From: NORP309 sp964352735
GTDB taxonomy: Bacteria; Pseudomonadota; Gammaproteobacteria; Xanthomonadales; Marinicellaceae
Assembly: GCA_964352735.1 (NCBI GenBank)
Contig: CAYGTC010000038.1
Span: forward strand, 1 to 42,067
Direction of reading: 5' to 3'
DNA length: 42,067 nt
In this document: in pieces, positions 17,635 through 27,180 of the stretch
Numbering within the stretch: position 1 is the stretch's first letter
Layout: each line of letters starts with the position of its first letter
The notes under the pieces: generated by a model
What the model was told of the DNA's origin: nothing
What the model saw: only the letters and a program-made list of their open reading frames with translations
The model's database searches: none
Program-made: the position numbers and the translations under genes

Positions 17635-18723
17635 ATGAAACTTGATCGTCTTTATCAGTCTCGCACAAAACAATTCATCCTGCTGAACTTTTTTGGTTGG
17701 TTGGCCTATTACATCAATTCCATGGTTGGTCCCATGCATTGGGATAAACCAGCTTATTATTATTGGCTTATTTTTTATACCACGTTGCTTGGTTTTTTTA
17801 TGAGCTTTATGCTAAGGCCCATTTATAAAAAGTTTTGGGGCGGTTCATTAAAACAATTATCGATTGTCGTCATCGTCACCTGTATCATATTCAGTGGCAT
17901 ATGGTCTGTTTTTTATAATGCTATTTATGTACAACTTAATATACAAGTCGATCATAGTCCCATTGGTTTTTTGGATCATGTCATCACAGCATCCAAAATT
18001 TTATACATCTATTTTTGTTGGAGTTTCCTCTACATCGGTATTAAATTCTATCGTGCCATGCAATATTCTACCGAGAAAGAATTGAAGGCCACTGCATTAG
18101 CGCATCAGGCGCAATTGAAAATGCTGCGATATCAACTTAATCCGCATTTTCTCTTCAATACCTTGAATGCCATCTCAACTTTGATTCTGAAAAAAGACAA
18201 TGAGACTGCCAATGAAATGGTGGCTCGATTATCTAATTTTTTGCGCTACTCACTGGATAATGATCCATTACTAAAAGTGACATTAGATCAGGAAATAACC
18301 ACTTTAAAATTGTATTTATGTATTGAGAAAGTTCGATTTGAAGAGCGGTTGTTACTGAACTTTACCATTGATGAAGCTGCAAGTAAGGCCCTGATACCCA
18401 GTTTGATATTACAGCCATTGGTTGAAAATTCAATCAAGTATGCAGTGGCCAAGTCGGAAACTGCAGGGACCCTCAGCCTCAATGCCAAAGTCTTTGCCAA
18501 TGAGTTGTTGATTGAACTCAAAGATGATGGACCCGGCGTTGAATTAATAGATGGAGAACTGCCCCAAAACCCTGGTAAAAGTCGCGGTGTGGGCATTGCC
18601 AATACCAAACAGCGCTTAAAAGAATTGTATGAAGAAAAGCACTCTTTTACCATCTCCAATACAAAACCATCGGGTTTACAAGTGAGCATTCGTTTACCTT
18701 ATGAGGTTGAGGAAAAAGCATGA
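17635..18723 (+). CDS. LytS/YehU-type sensor histidine kinase
   Basis: Membrane histidine kinase of 362 residues from the ATG at 17635 (a TTG at 17614 is possible but less likely). About four transmembrane helices occupy residues ~12-140. Then comes the His_kinase domain with QLNPHFLFNTLNAIS, whose phospho-acceptor is H171. A HATPase domain follows with LVENSIKYAV (N-box), KDDGPGVE and GVGIANTKQRL. No periplasmic sensor domain of size is present, so the stimulus is probably sensed in the membrane. Its stop overlaps the response regulator start by 4 nt (ATGA), giving translational coupling. A LytTR-like direct repeat lies upstream. Confidence 0.92.
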   Translation: MKLDRLYQSRTKQFILLNFFGWLAYYINSMVGPMHWDKPAYYYWLIFYTTLLGFFMSFMLRPIYKKFWGGSLKQLSIVVIVTCIIFSGIWSVFYNAIYVQLNIQVDHSPIGFLDHVITASKILYIYFCWSFLYIGIKFYRAMQYSTEKELKATALAHQAQLKMLRYQLNPHFLFNTLNAISTLILKKDNETANEMVARLSNFLRYSLDNDPLLKVTLDQEITTLKLYLCIEKVRFEERLLLNFTIDEAASKALIPSLILQPLVENSIKYAVAKSETAGTLSLNAKVFANELLIELKDDGPGVELIDGELPQNPGKSRGVGIANTKQRLKELYEEKHSFTISNTKPSGLQVSIRLPYEVEEKA

Positions 18724-19538
18724 GCAATACAAACAACAAGATACGAACAATCATAGTAGACGACGAATCTTTGGCCAGAGAAGGCATCAGATTGCGTTTA
18801 AAACAATTTGAAGACATTGAAATTGTAGCGGAGTGCAAGAATGGCAATGAAGCGCTTAAAGTCGTGCATGAATTAGAACCTGACTTGATGTTTCTTGACA
18901 TTCAAATGCCTGGTTTAGACGGATTTGAGGTGGTTGCTCGATTACAGGGTGATAGCATGCCCTTGGTTGTTTTTGTTACCGCATTTGATAAATATGCCAT
19001 TGATGCTTTTGAAGTGCATGCCATAGATTATGTACTGAAACCCGTTGAAGAACAACGGTTGAAAACTGCCATTGAGCGGGTTAGGGTACATCAACAGCAA
19101 TCAAAAGCGGATAATCATAAAAAACGACTCATTGACTTAATCACCAATATTACTGGTCAATCTGCAATACAAATCAATCAAATGGTTGAAAGTGGTGAGG
19201 ATGGCAATGATCAATACCCTGAGAAATTAACCATCAAAGATGCCGGCACCACAACTTTATTACCATGTGATGAAATCACATGGATTGAGGCCGCTGGTGA
19301 TTACATGTGTGTTCATAGTGGTGAAAAAATCCATGTGATGCGCAGCACCATGAAACAATTGGAAACAAAATTAAACCCCCTCATTTTTCAAAGGGTTCAT
19401 CGCTCGACCATTGTTAATTTAGATTGTATCGAAAAAATATGTTCACATATCAATGGCGAGTATTTCTTAATTCTCAAGGATGGTACTAGAATCAAAATGA
19501 GCCGCAGTTATCGGGATAAAATTAAGCACATAGTTTAA
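18720..19538 (+). CDS. LytTR-family response regulator
   Basis: Response regulator of 272 residues. The receiver domain (about 8-125) has the acidic pair in IIVDDES, phospho-acceptor D60 in LMFLDIQMPGLDG, and conserved T and K in FVTAFDKYAIDAF and DYVLKPVEE. A linker is followed by a LytTR DNA-binding domain (about 172-272) with ITWIEAAGDYMCVHS, FQRVHRSTIVNL and RIKMSRSYRDKIKHIV, all typical. It is the partner of the LytS-type kinase through the 4-nt overlap. Likely targets are its own promoter (direct repeats at 17530-17562) and perhaps the RND pump 134 bp downstream, though no equivalent repeat was found there. Confidence 0.94.
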   Translation: MSNTNNKIRTIIVDDESLAREGIRLRLKQFEDIEIVAECKNGNEALKVVHELEPDLMFLDIQMPGLDGFEVVARLQGDSMPLVVFVTAFDKYAIDAFEVHAIDYVLKPVEEQRLKTAIERVRVHQQQSKADNHKKRLIDLITNITGQSAIQINQMVESGEDGNDQYPEKLTIKDAGTTTLLPCDEITWIEAAGDYMCVHSGEKIHVMRSTMKQLETKLNPLIFQRVHRSTIVNLDCIEKICSHINGEYFLILKDGTRIKMSRSYRDKIKHIV

Positions 19539-19671
19539 TTGATCAGTCATACCTGAAAAATTCGGGCGAGATAAAAACCATTCATCTTATTTACCATTCA
19601 CTTAATCGCAAAAGACTTTTTATCGGTATTTTTTGAGGTAGTATAAAGCTGACTTAAATTGTTTTAAACAC

Positions 19672-22600
19672 ATGAAACTTACAGAAAAAGCTTTGAAAAA
19701 CCCAGCATTTGTATTGGTGGGTGTTGTTTTTATCATACTGGTTGGTTTGGTTGCTTTTTCCAAGCTTCCAGTGCAATTGTTCCCTGATATTGAAAGACCT
19801 GTTATTTCGATTCGAACTGAGTGGCGAGCCGCTTCTCCGCAAGAAGTTGAGTCAGAAATATTACAACCACAAGAGCAAGTATTGAAAGGCATTCCTGGAT
19901 TAGCCCGCATGTCCGCTTTTGCCAACCGTGGTAATACATTCATTAATTTGGAGTTCCATATTGGTACCAATATGGAGCAAGCACTGATCGGAGTCATCAG
20001 TCGTATGACTCGGTTACCACCACTGCCCAATGATGCGAGCTCTCCACAAGTCAGATTGGGCGGTTTTGGTGGTGGTACGCCAGCACTGACTTACTTTTTC
20101 TTACAAGCATTGCCTGGTAATAAACAGCCCATCAATCATTATTTTGATTATGCCAAAACCACCATAACCCCTAGGTTGGAGAGCATTGAAGGTGTTGCTG
20201 GTGTTGAAGTTTCCAATAACAGCTCTCGTAAAGAATTACAAATTAAATTTGATCCGATCAAAGCCGTTGAATATGGCATTGCCATTCCTGAATTGATTCG
20301 AGCAGTGACCACCTCAAATGATATTTCTGGAGGCATCGTTGCTGTAGGTAAAAGACAATATACCTTGAGATTCAATGGCAAATATCAAGTTGAAGATTTA
20401 CAACAATTAAGTCTGGCTACTCGAAATGGCAGCACCCTATTATTGGGTGATATTGCAACTGTCGGTATTGGCGAGAGCCCAGTGACTGAGTTGGCTTATC
20501 AGAATGGTAATCCGGCTTTTTCAATGCGCATTAATCGTACCAATGGTGCTAATTTATTGGCTACCATGCAACTGGTTAAAGATGAAGTTGCCCTAATCAA
20601 TGAAGAACTGTTAGCAGATCAAAAATTGGTCATGGTTCAATCATTTGATGCTTCAGTTTTTATTAAAAGAGCCGTCAGTTTAGTGACCAACAATTTATTC
20701 ATTGGGGCCATGTTTTCATTGTTTATTTTGTGGTATTTTATCAGACGCAGTAAGGCCACGTTAATCATTGCTACAGCCATTCCAATTTCGCTATTAAGCA
20801 CCTTTATTGTGTTACATATTTTAGGGAAAACTTTAAATGTCATCTCTTTAGCTGGTTTGGCATTTGCTGTTGGTATGGTTTTGGATGCCGCCATTGTGGT
20901 CTTAGAAAATATCTTAAGATTACGTGAAAAAGGCAAAAGTCGTACTGATGCGTCCTTATTGGGCGCTCAAGAGGTTTGGGGTGCATTGCTGGCTTCTACT
21001 TCAACAACTGTGGCGATATTCTTGCCGGTGTATTTTTTGCAAGGTGTTGAGGGTCAACTTTTTGGTGATTTGGCTTTAACCATTGCCATTGCTGTTTCTG
21101 TGTCCTTAATTGTTGCCATTGTTTTATTGCCTGTCTTAGCGCGTTTCTTTATGGCCAATAATGTCATCAAAGATCCGCATCAAAAACTGTGGAGCCGAAT
21201 TACAGATGGTGTGATGAAAATGATCAATACAACCAAAAAAAGAATGGCGCTTGCATTACTCTTTATTACAACACCAATCATCATCAGTTGGTATTTCATG
21301 CCTTCTTTGGATTATTTGCCGCCAGTAAAGCGCGATGCGGTTGATGTGTTTTTAAATTTCCCATCAGGTTCAAATATCAATACCATCAATAAAGAAGTGG
21401 TTGAACCAATCATTCAGCGCTTAAAGCCTTACATGGATGGCGAAAAAGAGCCTGCATTAAAAAACTATTATATCTTTACTCGACCTGATGGGGGCGACAT
21501 GGGCATAAGAGCCAAAGATCAATCTCAAGTGAATGAGCTGTTGGAGGTGGTTAAAAATGAAATTTTAGCAGATTTGCCAGACACCAGTTTTTTTGCTTCA
21601 CAAGGCAACTTATTTGGTGGTTTTAATGGCTCACGATCAGTCGCTGTTCAATTGCAATCAAAAAACTATTCTGCATTGCTCGAAGCGGCCCGTTCTGGAA
21701 AACAATTGATTGAAACAGCCTTTGAGAATACCACGGTAAGACCACGTCCCAATTTGGAAATGGCAGAACCAGAACTACAGCTCAGTCCAAACGATCAAAG
21801 TATCCTAGAGAACAATTGGAATCGTCGCGATGTGGGAATGGTGGTACGATCTTTGGGTGAAGGCATGTATGTTGGAGAACATTTTGATGGCAATGATCGC
21901 ATGAATATTATCCTGCGGGCATCGGGTTGGGAGAATCCTGATAAGTTGGGAGAAGTGCCGATTGTGACAGGCAATGGCGGCATAACTCAGTTAAATCAGT
22001 TGGTTGAGATTAATCGCAATGTTGGGCCTTCGAATTTAAACAGAATTGATGGTTACAGAACCGTAACTTTGAATGTTAATCCACCCAAAAATTGGTCGCT
22101 AGAGCAAACCATTGCAAAGTTAAAAGATGACATAGAACCACAATTAAAAGCCATGTTACCGATTGATGGGACCCTTACTTATGGCGGCAGTGCTAGTCAG
22201 TTGAATCAAGCCATCGATGTGATGGGGGAAAATTTCATAGTGGCATTATGTATACTTTTCTTATTGATGGCGGCTTTGTTTAAGTCAATCAGAGACAGTT
22301 TGTTGGTGTTGATTACCATACCATTGGCGACATTTGGAGGTGTTGTGGCATTAACTGTTTTGAATAAATTTACTTTCCAATCCTTGGATCTATTGACCAT
22401 GATTGGTTTTGTGATTCTGCTGGGATTAGTAGTTAATAATGCCATATTATTGGTACACCAAACCCGCCAAGCCCAATCGAGTGGTATGTGTCGATCAGAT
22501 GCCATCAGGCAAGCGCTACAACTGCGTTTACGCCCAATATTCATGAGTACATTTACCAGTTTATTTGGCATGTTGCCATTACTATTAATGCCGGGTGCCG

Positions 22601-22767
22601 GCAGTGTTATTTATCGTGGTTTGGCAGCGGTGATTGTCGGCGGCTTAAGCGTCAGTACTTTATTTACCATCATTTTATTACCGTGCCTTTTACTCTGTCG
22701 TGCCAAAGACTTTAGCTTAGTACTGGCAAGTAAAAATCATAAAAAATCAAATCAATTTATATCCTAA
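19672..22767 (+). CDS. RND efflux transporter permease (HAE1-type)
   Basis: Inner-membrane RND pump of 1031 residues, the normal size of the AcrB-like superfamily. TM1 is near residues 12-30, followed by the conserved LPVQLFPDIERPVISI and a large periplasmic porter domain. TM helices 2-6 lie near 340-495, a second porter loop follows, and TM 8-12 fill the end. The TM4 motif GMVLDAAIVVLEN has D405 but Ala where AcrB has its second Asp (D408). TM10 has VVNNAILLV, with Asn where AcrB has K940. That pattern is shared by a wide non-AcrB clade, so the proton relay differs in detail. The adaptor follows 14 nt later; no TolC-like gene is in the window. Substrate unknown. Confidence 0.94.
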   Translation: MKLTEKALKNPAFVLVGVVFIILVGLVAFSKLPVQLFPDIERPVISIRTEWRAASPQEVESEILQPQEQVLKGIPGLARMSAFANRGNTFINLEFHIGTNMEQALIGVISRMTRLPPLPNDASSPQVRLGGFGGGTPALTYFFLQALPGNKQPINHYFDYAKTTITPRLESIEGVAGVEVSNNSSRKELQIKFDPIKAVEYGIAIPELIRAVTTSNDISGGIVAVGKRQYTLRFNGKYQVEDLQQLSLATRNGSTLLLGDIATVGIGESPVTELAYQNGNPAFSMRINRTNGANLLATMQLVKDEVALINEELLADQKLVMVQSFDASVFIKRAVSLVTNNLFIGAMFSLFILWYFIRRSKATLIIATAIPISLLSTFIVLHILGKTLNVISLAGLAFAVGMVLDAAIVVLENILRLREKGKSRTDASLLGAQEVWGALLASTSTTVAIFLPVYFLQGVEGQLFGDLALTIAIAVSVSLIVAIVLLPVLARFFMANNVIKDPHQKLWSRITDGVMKMINTTKKRMALALLFITTPIIISWYFMPSLDYLPPVKRDAVDVFLNFPSGSNINTINKEVVEPIIQRLKPYMDGEKEPALKNYYIFTRPDGGDMGIRAKDQSQVNELLEVVKNEILADLPDTSFFASQGNLFGGFNGSRSVAVQLQSKNYSALLEAARSGKQLIETAFENTTVRPRPNLEMAEPELQLSPNDQSILENNWNRRDVGMVVRSLGEGMYVGEHFDGNDRMNIILRASGWENPDKLGEVPIVTGNGGITQLNQLVEINRNVGPSNLNRIDGYRTVTLNVNPPKNWSLEQTIAKLKDDIEPQLKAMLPIDGTLTYGGSASQLNQAIDVMGENFIVALCILFLLMAALFKSIRDSLLVLITIPLATFGGVVALTVLNKFTFQSLDLLTMIGFVILLGLVVNNAILLVHQTRQAQSSGMCRSDAIRQALQLRLRPIFMSTFTSLFGMLPLLLMPGAGSVIYRGLAAVIVGGLSVSTLFTIILLPCLLLCRAKDFSLVLASKNHKKSNQFIS

Positions 22768-22781
22768 TCAGGGGAATTAAT

Positions 22782-23822
22782 ATGTCTTACAAATCAATTA
22801 TCATGGTATTAATTTTACTCATAACAACAGTGCTCAGCGCACAAGAAGAAAATATTTTAGAACAAAATTTGGTCAGTTTGGCCGAAGTCAAATCGGAACA
22901 TGTGAAGCCAGTCATGTGGTTGCCTGGCAATGTGGTCAGCCGTAACAGTGCCACCATTTCAGCAGAGCAAAGCGGTCAATTGTTGTGGGTTGCTGACATC
23001 GGTGATAAAGTCAATAAAGGCGATGTTATTGCACGCATTGATAATCAAACACTAGCATTACAATTGGCACAACTCAATGCTGAGATGCAACAATTAAATG
23101 CCAGTGTCGAATTTCTAAAAAAGCAGAAGAATCGCATGCAAACGCTGGCAAAAAACCTTAGTACATCTCGCAGTGAATTGGATCGCACTGACCGTGATTT
23201 GGCCGTCAGCCAATCACAATTAGCCGTATTGAAATTGCGTATTAAGCAAACCGAATTGTCGCTTAATCAAACCAAAGTTATTGCACCATTTGAGGGAGAG
23301 GTGAGCGAAAGGTTTTCTCAAATTGGAGAATTGGTGGATAACAGAACGCAGTTGTTACAATTGACCGACATTCATGCTTTGGACATTCAAATTGCGGCAC
23401 CTTTAGACATTGCTGGTTATATTCAAGATGATTCAACGGTTCTTGTCAAATGGCGAGATCACATGATGAGCATGCCAGTAAGAACTTATACCAGTGCAGG
23501 TGATCAGATCTCACGTACCTTTGATATTCGTCTTGATGCCAGCAATACACCATTGTTTCCAGGCAGTGCAGTCACTGTATCATTGCCAAGAAACCAAGAA
23601 GCCATAGCCACTCTGGTGCCAAGAGATGCATTAATTTTGCGTGAAGATGAAATTTCAGTGTTAAAAGTGGGCGTGGATAACATTGTAGAAAAAATATTGG
23701 TGCAAGTAGGTTTAGGTATGGGGGACTGGGTTTCAGTCGTAGGTAATCTGGCTGCATTGGATCAAGTCGTTATTCGTGGTGGTGAAGGCTTATCTAGCGG
23801 TGAAAAAGTCAGAGTCAATTAA
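22782..23822 (+). CDS. RND periplasmic adaptor subunit (membrane fusion protein)
   Basis: Adaptor of 346 residues with an N-terminal signal peptide (ends near LSAQEE) and RBS AGGGGAA before the ATG. Layout is standard: a lipoyl half (SAEQSGQLLWVADIGDKVNK), an alpha-hairpin coiled coil (about 85-160; Leu/Gln-rich), the second lipoyl half (TKVIAPFEGEVSERFSQIGE), a beta-barrel and a membrane-proximal domain. No lipobox Cys is visible. It is co-transcribed with the permease and links it to an outer-membrane channel encoded elsewhere. Order is permease then adaptor, the reverse of acrAB. Confidence 0.93.
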   Translation: MSYKSIIMVLILLITTVLSAQEENILEQNLVSLAEVKSEHVKPVMWLPGNVVSRNSATISAEQSGQLLWVADIGDKVNKGDVIARIDNQTLALQLAQLNAEMQQLNASVEFLKKQKNRMQTLAKNLSTSRSELDRTDRDLAVSQSQLAVLKLRIKQTELSLNQTKVIAPFEGEVSERFSQIGELVDNRTQLLQLTDIHALDIQIAAPLDIAGYIQDDSTVLVKWRDHMMSMPVRTYTSAGDQISRTFDIRLDASNTPLFPGSAVTVSLPRNQEAIATLVPRDALILREDEISVLKVGVDNIVEKILVQVGLGMGDWVSVVGNLAALDQVVIRGGEGLSSGEKVRVN

Positions 23823-23853
23823 ATAAATTACGAATTATTCACGAATACAAGCT

Positions 23854-24859
23854 ATGAGAAATCTTTTAACAATTTTATTGATATTTTTTGGTTCAAATAC
23901 TGCGGCCAATGCATTGAAACCGGGTTATTACCTAAAATGGGACAGCGATCAATACTGTACGTCAGATTCGCCCTGTTTATCCTATTGATGAAAAGGATAT
24001 AAATGCATTTAAGGCTTATCAAGTAAAGGTAGAAGCTGGCAAACCAATGAGCGTTTGTTACTTTACTTTTTCGCAACCCAGTAACGCCTCGAATTTTGGC
24101 GCTCATTGTATGCGATTTACCTATACCCCTGTTGGAATAACTCGATCCTATTTCAATACTGAAAATCAACAAATCGCAAATGGCAACGGTGTTTATCAAG
24201 AGCAATATGTGATGCGACAGCAGCGCTTTGCAGAGATAAAAAGACATTTGGACCAAGGTGGTGAGCTGACGGAGGATAAGTCAGGGGTTGCTGAATATCG
24301 TTATAAAAGAGATCAAAAAGGTCGACGCATCAGTGAATTGAGATTAGATATAGAGGCTAAAGTCGTACCAGAACACAATGGTTTTTATGAGGCACGGTTT
24401 GCATTCGATACCAATGATTATGCAACATATCGTAAAGGATATGATGAAAAAGGAAATATTATGCAAGGACCCAAAGGTTATGCGACAGCCTATTTTTGGT
24501 TTGATGACAACGGAGCATTTTTAAAAGAAGAGTTTCGAGATGCACAAGACAATATGGTTTTGGGCCCTACTGGAGACTATGCCAGAATTGAATATGATGA
24601 AATTGATAGGTTTGGTAATTGGCACAAAGTAAAATTTTTTGATGAATATGGAAAGCCTTCAAATAAAAGCGCAGCCCTTGGCGTTGCCAATTATTACGAT
24701 TTTAATCGGCGAAAATCGATTGCCTTTTTCGATGTGAAGATGAGGCCTGCTACGAATGGCCGAGGCGTTGCTCAATATATTTATGTTTATGACTCAGATA
24801 AAGAATTTATTAAAAGAGAGGCATACTCATTAAAAGGTGAGATCATTTCAGAAAATTAG
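23854..24859 (+). pseudogene. Exported tandem-repeat protein, split by a frameshift
   Basis: An ATG at 23854 opens a signal peptide (MRNLLTILLIFFGSNTAANA) plus LKPGYYLKWDS, but this frame hits TGA-TGA near 23983. The next frame carries the rest, open from 23934 to 24859. Removing one A from the AAAA run at 23934-23937 joins them smoothly as GYYLNGTAINTVRQIRPVYP. The body contains four to five tandem units of about 40-45 residues with a G-x-A-x(3)-Y-x-(Y/F)-D-x(2)-G core, e.g. GYATAYFWFDDNG, GDYARIEYDEIDRFG and GRGVAQYIYVYD, resembling MORN/YD-like beta repeats. Without the join, the downstream piece (from ATG 24047, ~270 aa) would lack a signal peptide. Either a mutation or a sequencing error; function unknown. 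The next gene starts 39 nt later, suggesting an operon. Confidence 0.7.
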
Positions 24860-24897
24860 CCATGGATTATAGCGTTAGAAAAATAAAGGTGAATACT

Positions 24898-25458
24898 ATG
24901 TCAATTAAAATAATGATCATGATGGCTGTACTTTTATCGTCTGTGTATGCCCAAGAAAATAATGAAAATACAGAGTTTCATCGCCTCTTAATATCCAATG
25001 AGAAAAATGAATTGTTGGTGGTAAAAATTAAAAATACAGATTTTTGGGTGACTCCTGGCTTATATGCTGTACACAATGATTCTATCAATAATAAATTACA
25101 CCAGTTGGCTGAAGATTATGGCTTGACATTAACGGCGCTAACATTAAGGGGCCAATTTCAGTTGAAAAATAAAAAGACTCAAGTTGTATTGAATCGACAT
25201 TTTTACAGAGCACATGTCAATCAATACATGCCAAAAATCCCTGATAATATTGACTCGATAAGGTGGTTGCCATTTGTTGAAGCGATGAAATTAATGACTT
25301 TCCCTCATATTAAGTTACTGACTAAACAGGTGATTGATTACCCCGATTTATTATGGGCGGGTACCGTGTTGCGTTATAAAAAGGACCATGAATATAAAGC
25401 TGAAATTGTTGAACCTTTTTATCAGTTAAGACCTCAACATAAACATGATCACGAATAA
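24898..25458 (+). CDS. Exported Nudix-fold-like protein with degenerate Nudix box
   Basis: Predicted 186-residue protein starting at ATG 24898, with AAGGTGA upstream. An upstream ATG at 24862 would add 12 residues ahead of the signal peptide MSIKIMIMMAVLLSSVYAQ. Residues 54-76 (G, N60, H68-Q69-L-A-E72-D73-Y-G75-L) match the exact spacing of the Nudix box G-x5-E-x7-REUxEExGU, but the key E, R and E are N, H and Q. The rest fits the fold: strand FHRLLISNEKNELLVVKI, then WVTPG before the box, and a late WLPFVEAMKLMTFPH segment typical of Nudix C-termini. Probably a non-catalytic binding module in the periplasm. It follows the repeat protein at 23854-24859 closely. Confidence 0.6.
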   Translation: MSIKIMIMMAVLLSSVYAQENNENTEFHRLLISNEKNELLVVKIKNTDFWVTPGLYAVHNDSINNKLHQLAEDYGLTLTALTLRGQFQLKNKKTQVVLNRHFYRAHVNQYMPKIPDNIDSIRWLPFVEAMKLMTFPHIKLLTKQVIDYPDLLWAGTVLRYKKDHEYKAEIVEPFYQLRPQHKHDHE

Positions 25459-25529
25459 AACTGATTAAGTTCACCAGTTTTTTATCGATTTTATATGATT
25501 GTGTATCTGGACTTTTGTGACCTGAGATC

Positions 25530-25794
25530 TAGCCCGGATATTTCACCATAGAATGGAATTTAGGGGAAAAATGGCAAAATATATTGGGAAAATATCGCCT
25601 CAAAGCCAGTTATTCATGGCTTTGAGGCGATTAACATGATCATTAAATTCATGTGTGAATTTAAGCAATATATGCAGCCATTTTTTTCATAAAACCATTC
25701 AGGTACAAAGTGTCTTTTTAATAAAATCGTCTAACTCAATGTTTTTCATAGATAAAATCGATTTTTTTACCGATTTGATGAAATATCTGGGCTA
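25530..25794 (+). repeat. MITE-like repeat, copy D (full length, best preserved)
   Basis: A 265-bp element with terminal inverted repeats TAGCCCGGATATTTCACC and GATGAAATATCTGGGCTA; the outermost TA on each side looks like a duplicated target. Internal order: GGAATTTAGGGGAAAAATGG; a hairpin with 13-bp arms (CGCCTCAAAGCC / GGCTTTGAGGCG core); a second hairpin TTAAATTCA-TGTG-TGAATTTAA; then ATAAAACCATTCAGGTACAA and a T-rich tail. No reading frame of note. Used here as the reference orientation of the family. Confidence 0.9.
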
Positions 25795-25957
25795 GTAGTG
25801 ATTCGAGATGAAAAGCGTGTGGCAATTGATGTAATATTCAATGTTAATAGAAATTTTTTTTTCAAATATAGTGCGTATATATGTCGAAACGTTTTCTGTT
25901 CTTTACTTATATGATGTGATAAAATTGCAAAAAATATTTTAGAGAAAATGTGGCACC

Positions 25958-26473
25958 ATGAATGATGTAACAAGTACAGAATCGTTACTAGATAACGACT
26001 CAATAAATACAGATACAGTAAAACAAAGATATTTGATCAGCTTTGTTTTTAGATCGGGAGCTTACTTAATCGATTTTCTTATGTTTTTTATAGTTTTGCT
26101 GATAATAACGTATCATGACTTTAAATCTGATATGCTCGCAAATCTTCAGTTGCTGCTCGCTTTAATAATTCATGGCATATATCATGTCATGTATTTATAC
26201 CGTAAATCTGCAACGCCAGGCAAAAAATTGGTATCGCAGCAGGTAAGAGACTTTAAAACAGGTGCTGCTCCATCTCTCAAACAATGTATTAAGCGTTTAT
26301 TTGGAGCCTATTTATCCATGATTCTATGCGGTTTCGGTAATTTTTGGATTCTTTTTGATAAAAACAAACGTGCACTGCATGACTATATTGCCGGTACAGT
26401 GGTGGTCAGTGATGATACTTATATATCAGGTGAAGATGATCGTCCTTATGTCCCACCCAAAAAGGCTGCCTAA
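25958..26473 (+). CDS. RDD family membrane protein
   Basis: Small inner-membrane protein of 171 residues. The RDD signature is seen in FRSGAYLIDFLMFFIVLLII (R, then ID in the first helix), with the second hydrophobic segment near 65-80 and TPGKKLV, the conserved loop after it (about 89-95). A third helix lies in FGAYLSMILCGFGNFWILF, followed by the typical DKNKRALHDYIAGTVVV. RDD proteins are mostly uncharacterised; some act as Na+/H+ antiporters or lantibiotic immunity proteins. The hydrophilic ends face the cytoplasm. It directly follows MITE copy D (163 bp gap). Confidence 0.9.
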   Translation: MNDVTSTESLLDNDSINTDTVKQRYLISFVFRSGAYLIDFLMFFIVLLIITYHDFKSDMLANLQLLLALIIHGIYHVMYLYRKSATPGKKLVSQQVRDFKTGAAPSLKQCIKRLFGAYLSMILCGFGNFWILFDKNKRALHDYIAGTVVVSDDTYISGEDDRPYVPPKKAA

Positions 26474-26575
26474 ATGAGATTATATCAAACGATGAATTTG
26501 TGTCAGTTTGATTAATGTATGGGGAATTTTATCAGTCATTTTATTTTGATAACTCTCAAGGAAAAAGTACAATAA

Positions 26576-27073
26576 ATGTATGCCTTAAAAAAGCCGGTTA
26601 ACATAGCAAAAACCTATGTGTTTTTCATGTTATTGGCTAATATTTCTGGATGCACTATCGACCACATAGATGAAATTCAAGTTGAAAAAGAGGTGTTGCA
26701 ATCGTTTGAAAGCTTGGTTTCTGCATCAAAATCTCTGGATAGTGATCAGTATTTCCAACATTTTGATGCTGAACATTTTATAGGGCTGAACAATGATGGA
26801 TCAACCTGGCATTCAATAGATGATTTAAGAGCGTTAATTGAACCTGGTTTTAGCGCCATTGACAAAATTGAGTCTTTGCGCTTTACGCATGTCAAATTGT
26901 CTGTTATTGATAAAAACACGGTAATATTGGTCAATGAATTCGAACAAGAACTGGTATTGAAAGATGGATCGAATGTAACAGTTGCTGGTGGAGGAACACA
27001 AGTGTGGTCAAAAAGCGGTGGTGATTGGAAATTGGTCAGTATCTCTGCAAGTAATAAGCCTGTTAATCATTAA
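26576..27073 (+). CDS. NTF2-like (SnoaL/DUF4440-type) lipoprotein
   Basis: Predicted 165-residue lipoprotein. The signal peptide ends in a lipobox (NISGC). The mature part is an NTF2-like cone fold: helices EVLQSFESLVSASKSLDSDQ and FSAIDKIESLRFTHVKLSVI, and strands VILVNEFEQELVLKDG and TQVWSKSGGDWKLVSISAS. Such proteins bind small ligands or serve as steroid-isomerase-like enzymes; no catalytic residues can be named. It belongs to a row of small, independent plus-strand genes. Confidence 0.75.
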   Translation: MYALKKPVNIAKTYVFFMLLANISGCTIDHIDEIQVEKEVLQSFESLVSASKSLDSDQYFQHFDAEHFIGLNNDGSTWHSIDDLRALIEPGFSAIDKIESLRFTHVKLSVIDKNTVILVNEFEQELVLKDGSNVTVAGGGTQVWSKSGGDWKLVSISASNKPVNH

Positions 27074-27180
27074 AAATAAAGGGTAAAAACGCAACTGTTC
27101 TGCCATCAAATTGGCCAATTAACACATAAAATGATGGGTTTAAAAGATGGAGAGTTTAATTTGGGGCAACGATCATTGTG

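Noticed and set aside
19577..19600. ACCATTCA repeated with a 16-bp period before the RND genes as a LytTR site
   Set aside because: The period does not fit LytTR geometry and the sequence differs from the 17530 repeat.
20871..20910. Loss of the second TM4 aspartate and TM10 lysine in the RND pump as a sign of inactivity
   Set aside because: This pattern is shared by a broad clade of RND transporters, so it is not unusual in itself.
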